64,000 nt of DNA from CAYMTR01 sp964393405 (lineage in GTDB: Bacteria; Bacteroidota; Bacteroidia; Bacteroidales; Prolixibacteraceae). The DNA is taken from the NCBI GenBank assembly GCA_964393405.1, contig CAYMTR010000003.1, forward strand, positions 73,859 through 137,858. The letters are read 5' to 3'. Positions 8,399 to 16,167 of this stretch are shown piece after piece. Both the position numbers and the translations under genes were made by a program. Below the pieces are notes generated by a model, which worked only from the letters and a program-made list of their open reading frames with translations, made no database searches and was not told the origin of the DNA. The stretch's first letter is position 1. Each line of letters begins with the position of its first letter.

Positions 8399-8427
8399 CA
8401 AATGTATAAATAAAAATTAAAAATCAA
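8399..8427 (-). promoter_or_regulatory. Promoter of the ilvL-ilvDBN operon
   Basis: On the minus strand TTG (8427-8425), an 18-bp spacer and TACATTTG (8406-8399) match the Bacteroidota -33/-7 consensus with all eight -7 positions fitting TAnnTTTG. Transcription should start near 8392, leaving about a dozen nucleotides before the leader peptide GTG. Confidence 0.75.
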
Positions 8428-8429
8428 AA

Positions 8430-8639
8430 TCTATCTCTAACTTTGTTAGTTAATTAACTTTCATTTATTAATTATTTGTATATATAATTATTGAAATTCA
8501 TATTTTCAACAATCTAATTCTATTGTTCGACAATTTATTGTTGATCTATTATATGCCTTTTTGATTTTTATTTTGTAAATTCAACATCATTGAATCTGAT
8601 TCTAATAATCAAATTTCTCTTACTTTAAAAATTGATAAC
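8430..8639. other. AT-rich divergent intergenic region between the ilv promoter and the CDGSH gene
   Basis: No gene is visible. It contains several ATTGTT/AACAAT words, including the inverted pair CAACAAT (8507-8513) and ATTGTTG (8537-8543) with a small hairpin ATTGT-TCG-ACAAT between them. No full-consensus promoter for the downstream gene stands out. Confidence 0.4.
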
Positions 8640-8876
8640 ATGGAAGAACCTAAAATTGCAGCAAAAGCTCCAAAAGCTGTTGAACTTGAACCGGGTAAAT
8701 ACTTTTGGTGTGCATGTGGAGAAAGCAAAAATCAGCCATTCTGTGACGGATCACATGCTGGTACAGGTTTTAAACCTATGCCTTTTGAAATTACCGAGAA
8801 AAAGACTTATTACCTTTGTCAATGTAAACATTCTGAAAATAAACCATTCTGCGACGGGACTCACAGAAAACTTTAA
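8640..8876 (+). CDS. Small iron-sulfur protein with two CDGSH domains
   Basis: The 78-residue protein contains two tandem CDGSH-type motifs, CACGESKNQPFCDGSH (about 24-39) and CQCKHSENKPFCDGTH (about 60-75). Each has the CxCx10Cx3H pattern that binds one 2Fe-2S cluster with three Cys and one His. Two motifs in one short chain is the MiNT/CISD3-like arrangement, found soluble in bacteria. The exact role is not known; redox or cluster transfer is typical of the family. The gene is monocistronic and its last 4 bp overlap the end of the convergent epimerase gene. Confidence 0.9.
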   Translation: MEEPKIAAKAPKAVELEPGKYFWCACGESKNQPFCDGSHAGTGFKPMPFEITEKKTYYLCQCKHSENKPFCDGTHRKL

Positions 8877-9760
8877 TCTTTAGTTACTCCTGAGGATCTA
8901 TTTCCTGCAATTTCATCGAATGCTTTTATGTACGTTGGATATTTGAATTCATATCCCATTTTTATAAGGTGTTCAGGATAAACATTTACCCCATTTAGTA
9001 TTATGCATGCGGCATCACCAATTAGTAGTTTTAAAAAGAATGAGGGTATTCTTATAATCAAAGAATTTCTGAGTCTTTTGGACATAATTCTTGACATTTC
9101 ATAATTAGTTATTGAGTCAGGAGCAACTAAGTTGAATAATCCCGAAGTAGATTTATTCTGAATGAAAAATTTAAAAATCTCAGAAACATCGTCAATGTGA
9201 ATAATTGAATTAGGTTGTTTACCATTACCTATTCTTACTACAATCCCAAGTTTTAAAAAAGGCAATATGGTCTTTATCATTCCTCCATCACGACTCAAAA
9301 CAACACCCAATCGGGCAATTACTAATCTTACAGCTGGATTTACTAGTTCATCTACTTCCGCCTCCCATTTCGAAACTACCTCTGCAAGAAAACCACTTCC
9401 CTTGGTTGTGTTATATTCACTGTAGATTTTAAATTTATCATTTGGATAAATTCCGGTTGCAGAAGCTGAGATTAATAATTTTGGAGAGATGTCTTCAGGA
9501 AGACTATTTAATATTTGTACTATTTTTCGGGTTGTAATAATCCTACTGTCAAGAATTAGCTTTTTATTCGCTGGCGTCCACCGTTTTAATATGGGACTTC
9601 CGGATAGATTTATAATCACATCTGATTTGGTAATAATTTCTGTCCAATTCTCAAGGCTTTCATCTCTTTTCAAAATCAATATTTCAGACGCGAAATCTTT
9701 AAAGTTCTTAATTACATTTCGACCAATAAAACCGCTGGCGCCGGTAAAAGCAATTATCAT
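8873..9760 (-). CDS. TIGR01777-family NAD-dependent epimerase-like protein (SDR39U1/YfcH type)
   Basis: The 295-residue protein starts with an extended-SDR Rossmann motif, FTGASGFIGRNV. It contains family blocks such as NLSGSPILKRWT, SASATGIYP and the C-terminal PEHLIKMGYEFKYP region that corresponds to the DUF1731 tail. Members are assigned as nucleotide-sugar epimerase-like, but their substrate is not established. It converges with the CDGSH gene with a 4-bp overlap. Confidence 0.85.
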   Translation of the reverse strand: MIIAFTGASGFIGRNVIKNFKDFASEILILKRDESLENWTEIITKSDVIINLSGSPILKRWTPANKKLILDSRIITTRKIVQILNSLPEDISPKLLISASATGIYPNDKFKIYSEYNTTKGSGFLAEVVSKWEAEVDELVNPAVRLVIARLGVVLSRDGGMIKTILPFLKLGIVVRIGNGKQPNSIIHIDDVSEIFKFFIQNKSTSGLFNLVAPDSITNYEMSRIMSKRLRNSLIIRIPSFFLKLLIGDAACIILNGVNVYPEHLIKMGYEFKYPTYIKAFDEIAGNRSSGVTKD

Positions 9761-9936
9761 ATTTTAAAAATTGGAACAAAAAATTAATATATCAGAGGTA
9801 AGTTAAGTGTTTTTCTTATAAAAGCATATATGAAACTTGTTTTATATGGATAATTCTTATTTTTGACTTCGTTTTTTTAACCCGATGTTAATATTCAACT
9901 TTCTTTATTTTTTTTATTAATATAATTTGAAATTTT

Positions 9937-10836
9937 ATGAAACCAACTTTAGTTATTCTTGCTGCGGGAATGGGCAGTAGATATGGAGGTCTAAAACAAT
10001 TAGATGAAATTGGACCTAATGGGGAAGCAATTATCGATTATTCTCTTTTTGATGCCATAAGGGCTGGTTTCGGTAAAGTTGTTTTTATTATAAGACACGA
10101 TTTTGAAGAGGCTTTTAAAGCTAGATTCGACGACAAACTTAAAGGTAAAATTGAAGTTGAATATGTTTTCCAGGACCTTAATGACCTTCCTGAAGGTTTC
10201 AGCGTTCCTGAAGGACGTGAAAAACCTTGGGGCACAGGACATGCAATCAGAGCAGCACGAAATGTAGTGAAGACTCCTTTTGCAGCAATAAATGCTGATG
10301 ACTTTTATGGGAAAGAAGCTTATGAAACTATTGTGAGGTTTCTTAATGAAGTGTCAAATGAAAACACCTATTCAATGGTTGGCTATCGTATGGATAAAAC
10401 ACTTTCAGAAAATGGAACCGTATCAAGAGGTTTATGTATAAGTGATATTGACAAAAATCTTACTGATATTAAGGAATTAACACAGATTTCGCACGTTAAT
10501 GGAGAAATATTCTATTTTGATGGCGATAAGAAAAACTCCCTTGTTGGATATGAAACTGTTTCAATGAATTTCTGGGGTTTTCATCCTTCATTCTTCAACT
10601 ATATTGAAACAAGTTTCGCAGCATTCTTAAAAGAAAAAGGTTCTGAACTTAAGTCAGAATTCTATATTCCAACTCCTGTCGACGAATTAATTAAGGAACG
10701 CAAGGTTAAAGTCAAAGTTCTTACTTCTGATGCTTCTTGGTTCGGTGTTACTTATCAGGAAGATAAGCCTGTTGTTAAAGAAAAGTTGAAATCATTAATC
10801 GAAAACAAAATTTATCCAATAGATCTTTGGATATAA
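9937..10836 (+). CDS. Nucleotidyltransferase-like protein (NTP_transferase fold)
   Basis: The 299-residue protein opens with LVILAAGMGSRYGGLKQLD, the nucleotide-binding signature of sugar-1-phosphate nucleotidyltransferases. It has WGTGHAIRAARN and a metal-binding INADDFYG near residue 122. It lacks the left-handed beta-helix of GlmU/GlgC types, so it is a single-domain pyrophosphorylase-like enzyme. The substrate cannot be told from sequence; the neighbours (epimerase, aspartokinase) give no clear pathway. Confidence 0.75.
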   Translation: MKPTLVILAAGMGSRYGGLKQLDEIGPNGEAIIDYSLFDAIRAGFGKVVFIIRHDFEEAFKARFDDKLKGKIEVEYVFQDLNDLPEGFSVPEGREKPWGTGHAIRAARNVVKTPFAAINADDFYGKEAYETIVRFLNEVSNENTYSMVGYRMDKTLSENGTVSRGLCISDIDKNLTDIKELTQISHVNGEIFYFDGDKKNSLVGYETVSMNFWGFHPSFFNYIETSFAAFLKEKGSELKSEFYIPTPVDELIKERKVKVKVLTSDASWFGVTYQEDKPVVKEKLKSLIENKIYPIDLWI

Positions 10837-10944
10837 TATTCAAACATCTTATTTTTTCCGCTTATTAATAACTGTGGATTAAATAAATAGTTCTTTTTTA
10901 AAATACTTTTGAACGATAATAAAAATTTATAAATACCAGGTAAA

Positions 10945-12264
10945 ATGAAAGTTTTAAAATTCGGGGGTACATCAGTCGGGTCGCCTGAAAACATGAGGTC
11001 AGTAATGAGTATTATTACTCAAGACAAAGAGCCTAAGATAGTAGTGCTTTCTGCAATGTCGGGCACTACAAATTCGTTGGTTGATATAAGTAATAACTTA
11101 TATGAAGCAAAGAAAGAAGCAGCTAAAGATTTGATAAAGTCGCTTAACGATAAATATATCAGTGTTGTTGAAAGTCTTTATAAAACTGGTGCAGGAAAGG
11201 CAGAAGGCCACAAAATTGTTCAACGCCATTTCGACCTGTTATATCAGCAAACCGAAGGTGAATTCTCTTCTATTAAAGAGCAAATAATTCTTGCTCAGGG
11301 CGAATTGATTTCTACTGCAATGTTTACTGAACTGCTCAAAGAAAACAATATTAAGACTATTTTACTGCCTGCTTTGAATTTCATGAGAATTGATGAAGAA
11401 AAACAAGCAGATCTTCAGAAAATTAAAGAACTTATTAAGCCGGTACTTGAAAACGCCGGTAATCAAGAGATTTACATTACTCAAGGATTTATTTGCAGAA
11501 ATGCAAATGGCGATATTGATAACCTACAAAGGGGTGGAAGCGACTATTCTGCTTCTCTTCTTGGTGCTGCCATCAATTCTGAGGAAATTCAGATTTGGAC
11601 TGATATTGATGGGTTCCACAACAACGATCCACGCTTTGTGGATAAAACACAAAGAATCGACAATCTTCTTTTTGTTGAAGCAGCAGAACTGGCTTACTTT
11701 GGTGCTAAAATCCTTCACCCACTTACTGTTCTGCCGGCAAAAGATGCTAATATTCCTGTCCGATTATTAAATACAATGAGCCCATCAGATCCGGGTACTC
11801 TTATTTCAAACGATAAAACCATTTCAGGGCTTAAAGCTGTTGCTGCTAAAGATGGCATCACTGCAATCAAAATTCGATCATACCGTATGCTTATGGCCTA
11901 TGGTTTCCTTAGGAAGATATTTGAAATTTTCGAAAAATATAAAACTTCTATTGATGTGATTACAACTTCCGAAGTCGCAATTTCGCTTACTATTGATAAC
12001 AATAAAAATATTGATCAGATTATTAAAGAATTAAGCGATATTGGAGAGGTTGATGTTGACAGAGATCTTTCAATTGTTGTTGTAGTAGGAGATATGGTTT
12101 CTGAAGAAAAAGTGTTCTCAAAACAAGTCTTTGAATCTCTTGAAGGAATTCCTGTTAGGATGATTTCTTATGGTGGCAGTCGCTACAACCTTTCAATTCT
12201 AATTGAAACAAAATATAAGAAAGAAACACTCCAGAAGCTGAGTGACAATCTTTTCAATAAGTAA
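10945..12264 (+). CDS. lysC: Monofunctional aspartate kinase
   Basis: The enzyme phosphorylates aspartate to open the lysine/diaminopimelate, methionine and threonine pathways. In 439 residues it has the kinase domain (about 1-285) with KFGGTSVGSPENM and QRGGSDYSASLLGA, and two C-terminal ACT regions (about 300-435) for allosteric control. A -7 box TACTTTTG (10904-10911) sits about 30 bp upstream but lacks a clear -33 TTG. A second, bifunctional aspartokinase (thrA) occurs at 36.5 kb, so this one probably serves lysine/cell wall synthesis; that division is inferred. Confidence 0.93.
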   Translation: MKVLKFGGTSVGSPENMRSVMSIITQDKEPKIVVLSAMSGTTNSLVDISNNLYEAKKEAAKDLIKSLNDKYISVVESLYKTGAGKAEGHKIVQRHFDLLYQQTEGEFSSIKEQIILAQGELISTAMFTELLKENNIKTILLPALNFMRIDEEKQADLQKIKELIKPVLENAGNQEIYITQGFICRNANGDIDNLQRGGSDYSASLLGAAINSEEIQIWTDIDGFHNNDPRFVDKTQRIDNLLFVEAAELAYFGAKILHPLTVLPAKDANIPVRLLNTMSPSDPGTLISNDKTISGLKAVAAKDGITAIKIRSYRMLMAYGFLRKIFEIFEKYKTSIDVITTSEVAISLTIDNNKNIDQIIKELSDIGEVDVDRDLSIVVVVGDMVSEEKVFSKQVFESLEGIPVRMISYGGSRYNLSILIETKYKKETLQKLSDNLFNK

Positions 12265-12275
12265 TCTTCATTTAA

Positions 12276-13916
12276 TCACCAAAATACATCATATAATATC
12301 TTTCCTCTTGCATCGTCAGGAGGAAGGATATCTATGAACTTACATATTGTTGGAACAATATCTATCAGTTCAACCTGTTGAATTATGTTTCCGTGTTTAA
12401 CCATTGACCCATAAAAAATAACAGGAGCCATGTTTTGAGTAGAGTAATCTGTTTCATTAAACTTATGTACCGGCTGCCAACCCTCTTCAAGCAGAAGTAA
12501 TACATCGCCTGACCTCTGAACACAATAGCTGTTTTCAAGAATCTTAAACCTTGGATTATTGAGATTACCCTTTTCCAGCACCCCAGCCGGAACTGCAGCT
12601 TTAACACCTTCAAACTGATTTAAAAATAGTGCAACTTTATCTTGAATCTCTTCTAACGATTTTTCTTTATCTTCAATAAGCTTGTGGTTCAGAAAGACTT
12701 GTTCTTCGTTGTACATTTGAATCCACTCGGCTACACCATAGGTGGCATTTAGATAAGCCCTCAAAAGTGCCATTGCTATCTGAGGTGAAAACTCTCCTGC
12801 TTTGAAATTAAATTTCTCCTTTAATACATCTGAAGGATAATTACTTGTCGAAGCAGCTGTTAGGAATACCAGATAATTGTCCTTGCCGAATTTTTTATCT
12901 AGAAATGTTAAAAGTGAAGCTATTTCCTGGTCAAGATATAAATAACTATCATGTATTTCAACTGAAGAGGGACTGAACCATTTGTTGGCAAAATCCATTG
13001 AGGAAAAAGTAATATTCAGTAGGTCGGGAAATTCATCTTCTCCCAGAGTGAAATTGTCAATCATCTGAACGGCAAAATCCTTTATAAGTCGGTTTCCATA
13101 AGGTGTTGCAGGCAGGATCTCATAACACGATTCAAGATTTGAACATAAGTTTGTGAGATTATAAGGAAAGGTTCTGAATTTTTTGAAGAAACCTTTCTCA
13201 AGTGAAAAATCATCAGGAAATCCAGACTTGTAGCTGCCTGAAGGAAGTAATAAATCCCATTCCTTCTGAAGATACATGTCGGGCATTTTCTTTTCATTAA
13301 ATAGCCTCACCCATTCAGGGAAAATATTCATGTAATAAGATGAAGTAATAATATTGCCGTTAGAATTGTCGTACCAAAATGCTCCATCTGCTGCATGTCC
13401 GGCACTTAATACTGCAGCATTCGGATTTAAAGCTATTGAATAAACTTTTGATTTGAAGTTGGTATTTTCTTTCAATGCATCACCAAGAGTGAATGTTTTC
13501 AACATATTAGCAGAGACGTTTCCTTTTTTTGAGTCGCTTCCCATTGTAAGATAGAAATCATCATTAGTGCAGTGTATCGTCTGTTGCTTCAGATGTTTAT
13601 ACCACTGATCTCCAATTATTCCATGTTCAGATGGATAGGTTCCTGTATATATTGTTGAAATAACAGTTGACGTTTTGATGTTGTGGATATCAATTATTGC
13701 AGTTTTAGCAATTGCACCATTTTCTGCTAGTCGTCTAAAACCGCCCTTTTGATAGGTGTCCCAAAACTTTGTAATATACTCAGATCTGAAATGATCAATA
13801 GTAATTCCTATAACTAATTTAGGCTTGTTTTCGAATAAGGCATATTCCTGCTGGGCTGATAAACCAAAAGAAATAAGAAGTAATGCAAAGAATGAAAATA
13901 TATATTTTTTTATCAT
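12276..13916 (-). CDS. PafA-like alkaline phosphatase superfamily protein with degenerate metal site, exported
   Basis: The protein is related to the type I phosphodiesterase/PafA phosphatases. I use the ATG at 13916 (MIKKYIFSFFALLLISFG, a clear signal peptide ending SAQ); the longer frame from 13937 adds seven unlikely residues. Family landmarks are IGITIDHFRSEY (metal Asp), TIYTGTYPSEHGIIGDQWY, and SSMDF..SPSSVE. The Thr at the nucleophile position is present, but the usual TxPGH is TSTVIS. The D-x3-H metal pair has Lys instead of His, the TADHG motif is TAAST, and the C-terminal HG motif is absent. Four of six expected ligands therefore look lost, which suggests a non-catalytic or altered function. 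It converges with lysC. Confidence 0.72.
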   Translation of the reverse strand: MIKKYIFSFFALLLISFGLSAQQEYALFENKPKLVIGITIDHFRSEYITKFWDTYQKGGFRRLAENGAIAKTAIIDIHNIKTSTVISTIYTGTYPSEHGIIGDQWYKHLKQQTIHCTNDDFYLTMGSDSKKGNVSANMLKTFTLGDALKENTNFKSKVYSIALNPNAAVLSAGHAADGAFWYDNSNGNIITSSYYMNIFPEWVRLFNEKKMPDMYLQKEWDLLLPSGSYKSGFPDDFSLEKGFFKKFRTFPYNLTNLCSNLESCYEILPATPYGNRLIKDFAVQMIDNFTLGEDEFPDLLNITFSSMDFANKWFSPSSVEIHDSYLYLDQEIASLLTFLDKKFGKDNYLVFLTAASTSNYPSDVLKEKFNFKAGEFSPQIAMALLRAYLNATYGVAEWIQMYNEEQVFLNHKLIEDKEKSLEEIQDKVALFLNQFEGVKAAVPAGVLEKGNLNNPRFKILENSYCVQRSGDVLLLLEEGWQPVHKFNETDYSTQNMAPVIFYGSMVKHGNIIQQVELIDIVPTICKFIDILPPDDARGKILYDVFW

Positions 13917-13937
13917 ATGTCGGTTAATTCTTCTCAA

Positions 13938-14363
13938 ATGTATAAAATTGAATTGTTAAACAATAATTTGTAATAATCAGTAATCGAAAATTAATATCTA
14001 AACTTTAAAAAACGATTAAAAGTGTACTAAAGTTGAAAAATTATTAATGCGGCAACAGGCACAAAACCTACCACTGTTTACTGAGGTATTTCAATAGGGA
14101 TTGATACGTACCACATTCGTACCACATTCGTCCTTTCTCCCTTAATAAAGGGAGAAAGGACGGTTCAGGTAGGTATGAGGTACAGTTTTGCTGTTGTCCT
14201 GATTAATAGTTGAGCCTTACTGATATTGATATTTACGCTATAGAACGATCAATGGGAAAAGCATATCGCGAAATTTTATCATACTAAATTAAGTTTACAG
14301 CTTCTATTTATTTAATAAGAGTTATTATCAGGTCAATAAACATTGAAAAAAGCACTAATATGG
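13938..14363. other. Intergenic region between the phosphatase-like gene and the rpsF promoter
   Basis: Apart from the nested palindrome at 14051-14199 I see no gene. The stretch 14200-14363 is AT-rich without a convincing ORF, hairpin or repeat. Confidence 0.5.
14051..14199. repeat. Nested palindromic element, copy 1
   Basis: The core is a perfect 14-bp stem, GTCCTTTCTCCCTT (14130-14143) and its complement (14148-14161), with a 4-nt loop. A tandem 11-mer GTACCACATTC (14108-14118 and 14119-14129) abuts it. Outer imperfect arms flank it: GGCAACAGGCACAAAACCTACC at the left in pieces (14051-14072) against GGTAGG (14168-14173) and GTTTTGCTGTTGTCC (14185-14199). The same word sets recur at 54960-55057. 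It has no coding capacity. Confidence 0.7.
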
Positions 14364-14393
14364 TTGGGAGAAAGGAAATTATTTATATTTTTG
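14364..14393 (+). promoter_or_regulatory. Promoter of the rpsF-rpsR-rplI operon
   Basis: TTG (14364-14366), a 19-bp spacer and TATTTTTG (14386-14393) match the Bacteroidota consensus fully. Transcription should start near 14400, giving a leader of about 98 nt. The leader contains ACCGG (14432-14436) next to a small stem TCG..CGA, a possible but unproven S6:S18 binding site. Confidence 0.75.
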
Positions 14394-14497
14394 CGCCTCT
14401 TGATTTGCAGAATCCATGTAAACGATTTTTTACCGGTCGATTGCGCGAATCAGAAGTAGATAAAAAAAATTAATAAATTAAAAGTAAAGGTAAATTT

Positions 14498-14848
14498 ATG
14501 TTGAACCAGTATGAAAGTGTATTCATCGTAACACCTGTATTGTCAGATGCACAATTTAGGGAAGTGGTGAATAAATTCAACGGATTAGTAACTGCCAATG
14601 GTGGTGAAATTCTAAATGATGAAGATTGGGGGCTAAAAAAATTGGCTTACCCAATTCAGAAAAAAACTACAGGTTTCTATCATCTTGTAGAATTCAAAGC
14701 AGAACCATCTTTTATTGAAAAATTAGAAATTGATTTTCGTCGTGATGAACGCATTATCCGTTTTCTAACATTCAGATTAGATAAGCATGCTGTTGAATAC
14801 AGCGAAAAACGTAGAAATAAAGTTAAAGCTAAAGTAGAGGAGAAATAA
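14498..14848 (+). CDS. rpsF: 30S ribosomal protein bS6
   Basis: bS6 binds the 16S rRNA platform as a heterodimer with bS18. The 116 residues begin LNQYESVFIVTPVLSD and carry the family segments KKTTGFYHLVEF and RRDERIIRFLTFRLDKHA. It is the first gene of the conserved rpsF-rpsR-rplI operon, with no Shine-Dalgarno sequence before its ATG, and ends 3 bp before rpsR. Confidence 0.96.
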   Translation: MLNQYESVFIVTPVLSDAQFREVVNKFNGLVTANGGEILNDEDWGLKKLAYPIQKKTTGFYHLVEFKAEPSFIEKLEIDFRRDERIIRFLTFRLDKHAVEYSEKRRNKVKAKVEEK

Positions 14849-14851
14849 GTT

Positions 14852-15121
14852 ATGGCATCAAATCAATCAGAAATCAGATACTTAACTCCACCATCGGTTG
14901 AGATTAAAAAGAAGAAATATTGCCGTTTCAAAAAGAACGGGATAAAGTTTGTTGATTATAAGGATCCTGAGTTCCTTAAGAAATTTCTTAACGAGCAAGG
15001 TAAAATTTTACCTCGCAGAATCACAGGTACTTCATTGAAATATCAACGTAAAGTTTCACAAGCGGTTAAACGTGCTCGTCATATTGCTTTACTGCCTTAT
15101 GTGACTGACTTAATGAAATAA
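14852..15121 (+). CDS. rpsR: 30S ribosomal protein bS18
   Basis: The 89-residue protein has the bS18 signature KKYCRFKKNGIKFVDYKD and GTSLKYQRKVSQAVKRARHIALLPY. The GTG/ATG region is preceded by GAGGAGA (14837-14843) inside the end of rpsF, a purine-rich sequence that resembles a Shine-Dalgarno element at a usable distance. In Bacteroidota ribosomes bS18, bS6 and bS21 help hide the anti-Shine-Dalgarno tail, so a strong element here is notable. Confidence 0.96.
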   Translation: MASNQSEIRYLTPPSVEIKKKKYCRFKKNGIKFVDYKDPEFLKKFLNEQGKILPRRITGTSLKYQRKVSQAVKRARHIALLPYVTDLMK

Positions 15122-15122
15122 T

Positions 15123-15130
15123 AAGGAGGA
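15123..15130 (+). promoter_or_regulatory. Perfect Shine-Dalgarno sequence before rplI
   Basis: AAGGAGGA (15123-15130) stands 6 nt before the rplI ATG. Consensus Shine-Dalgarno sequences are rare in this phylum, and none of the other genes checked here has so strong a site. Confidence 0.8.
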
Positions 15131-15136
15131 TACGAG

Positions 15137-15583
15137 ATGGAATTAATTCTTAAGCAAGATGTTCAGCGACTAGGTTCGAAAGATGACATCGTTAATGTGA
15201 AAGATGGTTACGGACGTAACTATCTCATTCCTCAGGGTTTTGCTATTGATGCAACACCTTCTGCAAGGAAAGTTTTAGCAGAAAATATACGCCAGCGTGC
15301 TCATAAAGAAGCAAAACTTAAAGATGAAGCTTTAGCTTTAGCTGAAAAACTTAAAGGCATTAAAGTTGCAATTGGCGCTAAAACAAGCTCGACAGGCAAA
15401 ATTTTTGGTTCTGTGAACAATATTCAACTTTCTGAAGCACTAAGTGCTCAAGGTGTTGAAATTGACCGCAAAAACATTACTATTCCTAAAGATGGAGTTA
15501 AAGAAGTTGGAGAACATTCAGCTAAAATTAAACTTCACCGCGAAGTGGTAATTGAATTTGCTTTTACTGTTGTTTCAGAATAA
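15137..15583 (+). CDS. rplI: 50S ribosomal protein bL9
   Basis: bL9 binds 23S rRNA near the L1 stalk and influences frame maintenance. The 148 residues show the N-terminal domain MELILKQDVQRLGSKDDIV with GYGRNYLIPQGFA, a linking helix and the C-terminal domain GKIFGSVNNIQLSEAL. It is the last gene of the operon and is followed within 25 bp by a strong terminator. Confidence 0.96.
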   Translation: MELILKQDVQRLGSKDDIVNVKDGYGRNYLIPQGFAIDATPSARKVLAENIRQRAHKEAKLKDEALALAEKLKGIKVAIGAKTSSTGKIFGSVNNIQLSEALSAQGVEIDRKNITIPKDGVKEVGEHSAKIKLHREVVIEFAFTVVSE

Positions 15584-15603
15584 CAAATATTCAATGATAT
15601 ATA

Positions 15604-15638
15604 AAATAGACTGCCGGTAACGACAGTCTATTTTTATT
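15604..15638. terminator. Terminator after rplI, shared with ridA
   Basis: AAATAGACTG (15604-15613) pairs with CAGTCTATTT (15624-15633), 10 bp around a 10-nt loop, followed by a T-rich run. The A-run on the left makes it usable from the minus strand as well. Confidence 0.8.
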
Positions 15639-16077
15639 TTACAGCAATAGTTTCAATTTCAATTAAAGCTCCTTTGGGAAGATCTTTTACGGCAAAAGCA
15701 GCCCTGGCAGGTGGATCGACCTGATAATATTTAGCATAGACTTCATTCATAGCAGCAAAATTCGATATGTCGCTCAAAAGGCAAGTAGACTTGACCACAT
15801 CTGAGTAACTGTATCCTGCGGCCTCTAAAATAGCTCCAATGTTTTTCATGACTTGTACGGTTTGCTCCTTTATACCACCTTCAACAATAATCCCGGTTTT
15901 CGGGTCAAGTGGTATCTGACCTGAAATATACAAAGTGTTATTGATTTCAATTGCTTGACTATAAGGGCCTATAGCAGCCGGTGCATTCTCGGTTTTTATT
16001 ACTCGTTTCATGTTATCACTGTTTTTCATTGAACAAAAGACAAACAAAATTAGCAGGAATATAATTAGTTGTTTCAT
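15634..16077 (-). CDS. ridA: RidA-family enamine/imine deaminase, possibly with an exported N-terminus
   Basis: RidA hydrolyses reactive enamine/imine intermediates made by PLP enzymes such as threonine dehydratase. The core (from MKRVIKTENAPAAIGPYSQAI, residue 23) has the usual motifs, including YISGQIPLDPKTG, the binding Arg in PPARAAFAV and KGALIEIETIAV. The open frame begins 22 residues earlier with MKQLIIFLLILFVFCSMK, which looks like a signal peptide but lacks a canonical lipobox. Starts at 16077 (exported form) and 16011 (cytosolic form) are both possible; I give the longer frame. The neighbour is lptD on the same strand. Confidence 0.85.
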   Translation of the reverse strand: MKQLIIFLLILFVFCSMKNSDNMKRVIKTENAPAAIGPYSQAIEINNTLYISGQIPLDPKTGIIVEGGIKEQTVQVMKNIGAILEAAGYSYSDVVKSTCLLSDISNFAAMNEVYAKYYQVDPPARAAFAVKDLPKGALIEIETIAVK

Positions 16078-16167
16078 GTAATATGTTTTTTTGGAGTTAA
16101 ATCAAAAAATCAAATTATTTGAAAAGTAGTAAAATATTCTGATTCTTGTAATGTGAGATTATTTGAA

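Noticed and set aside
14108..14129. Start of a CRISPR array (direct repeats).
   Set aside because: The repeats are 11 bp, adjacent without spacers and part of a palindromic element.
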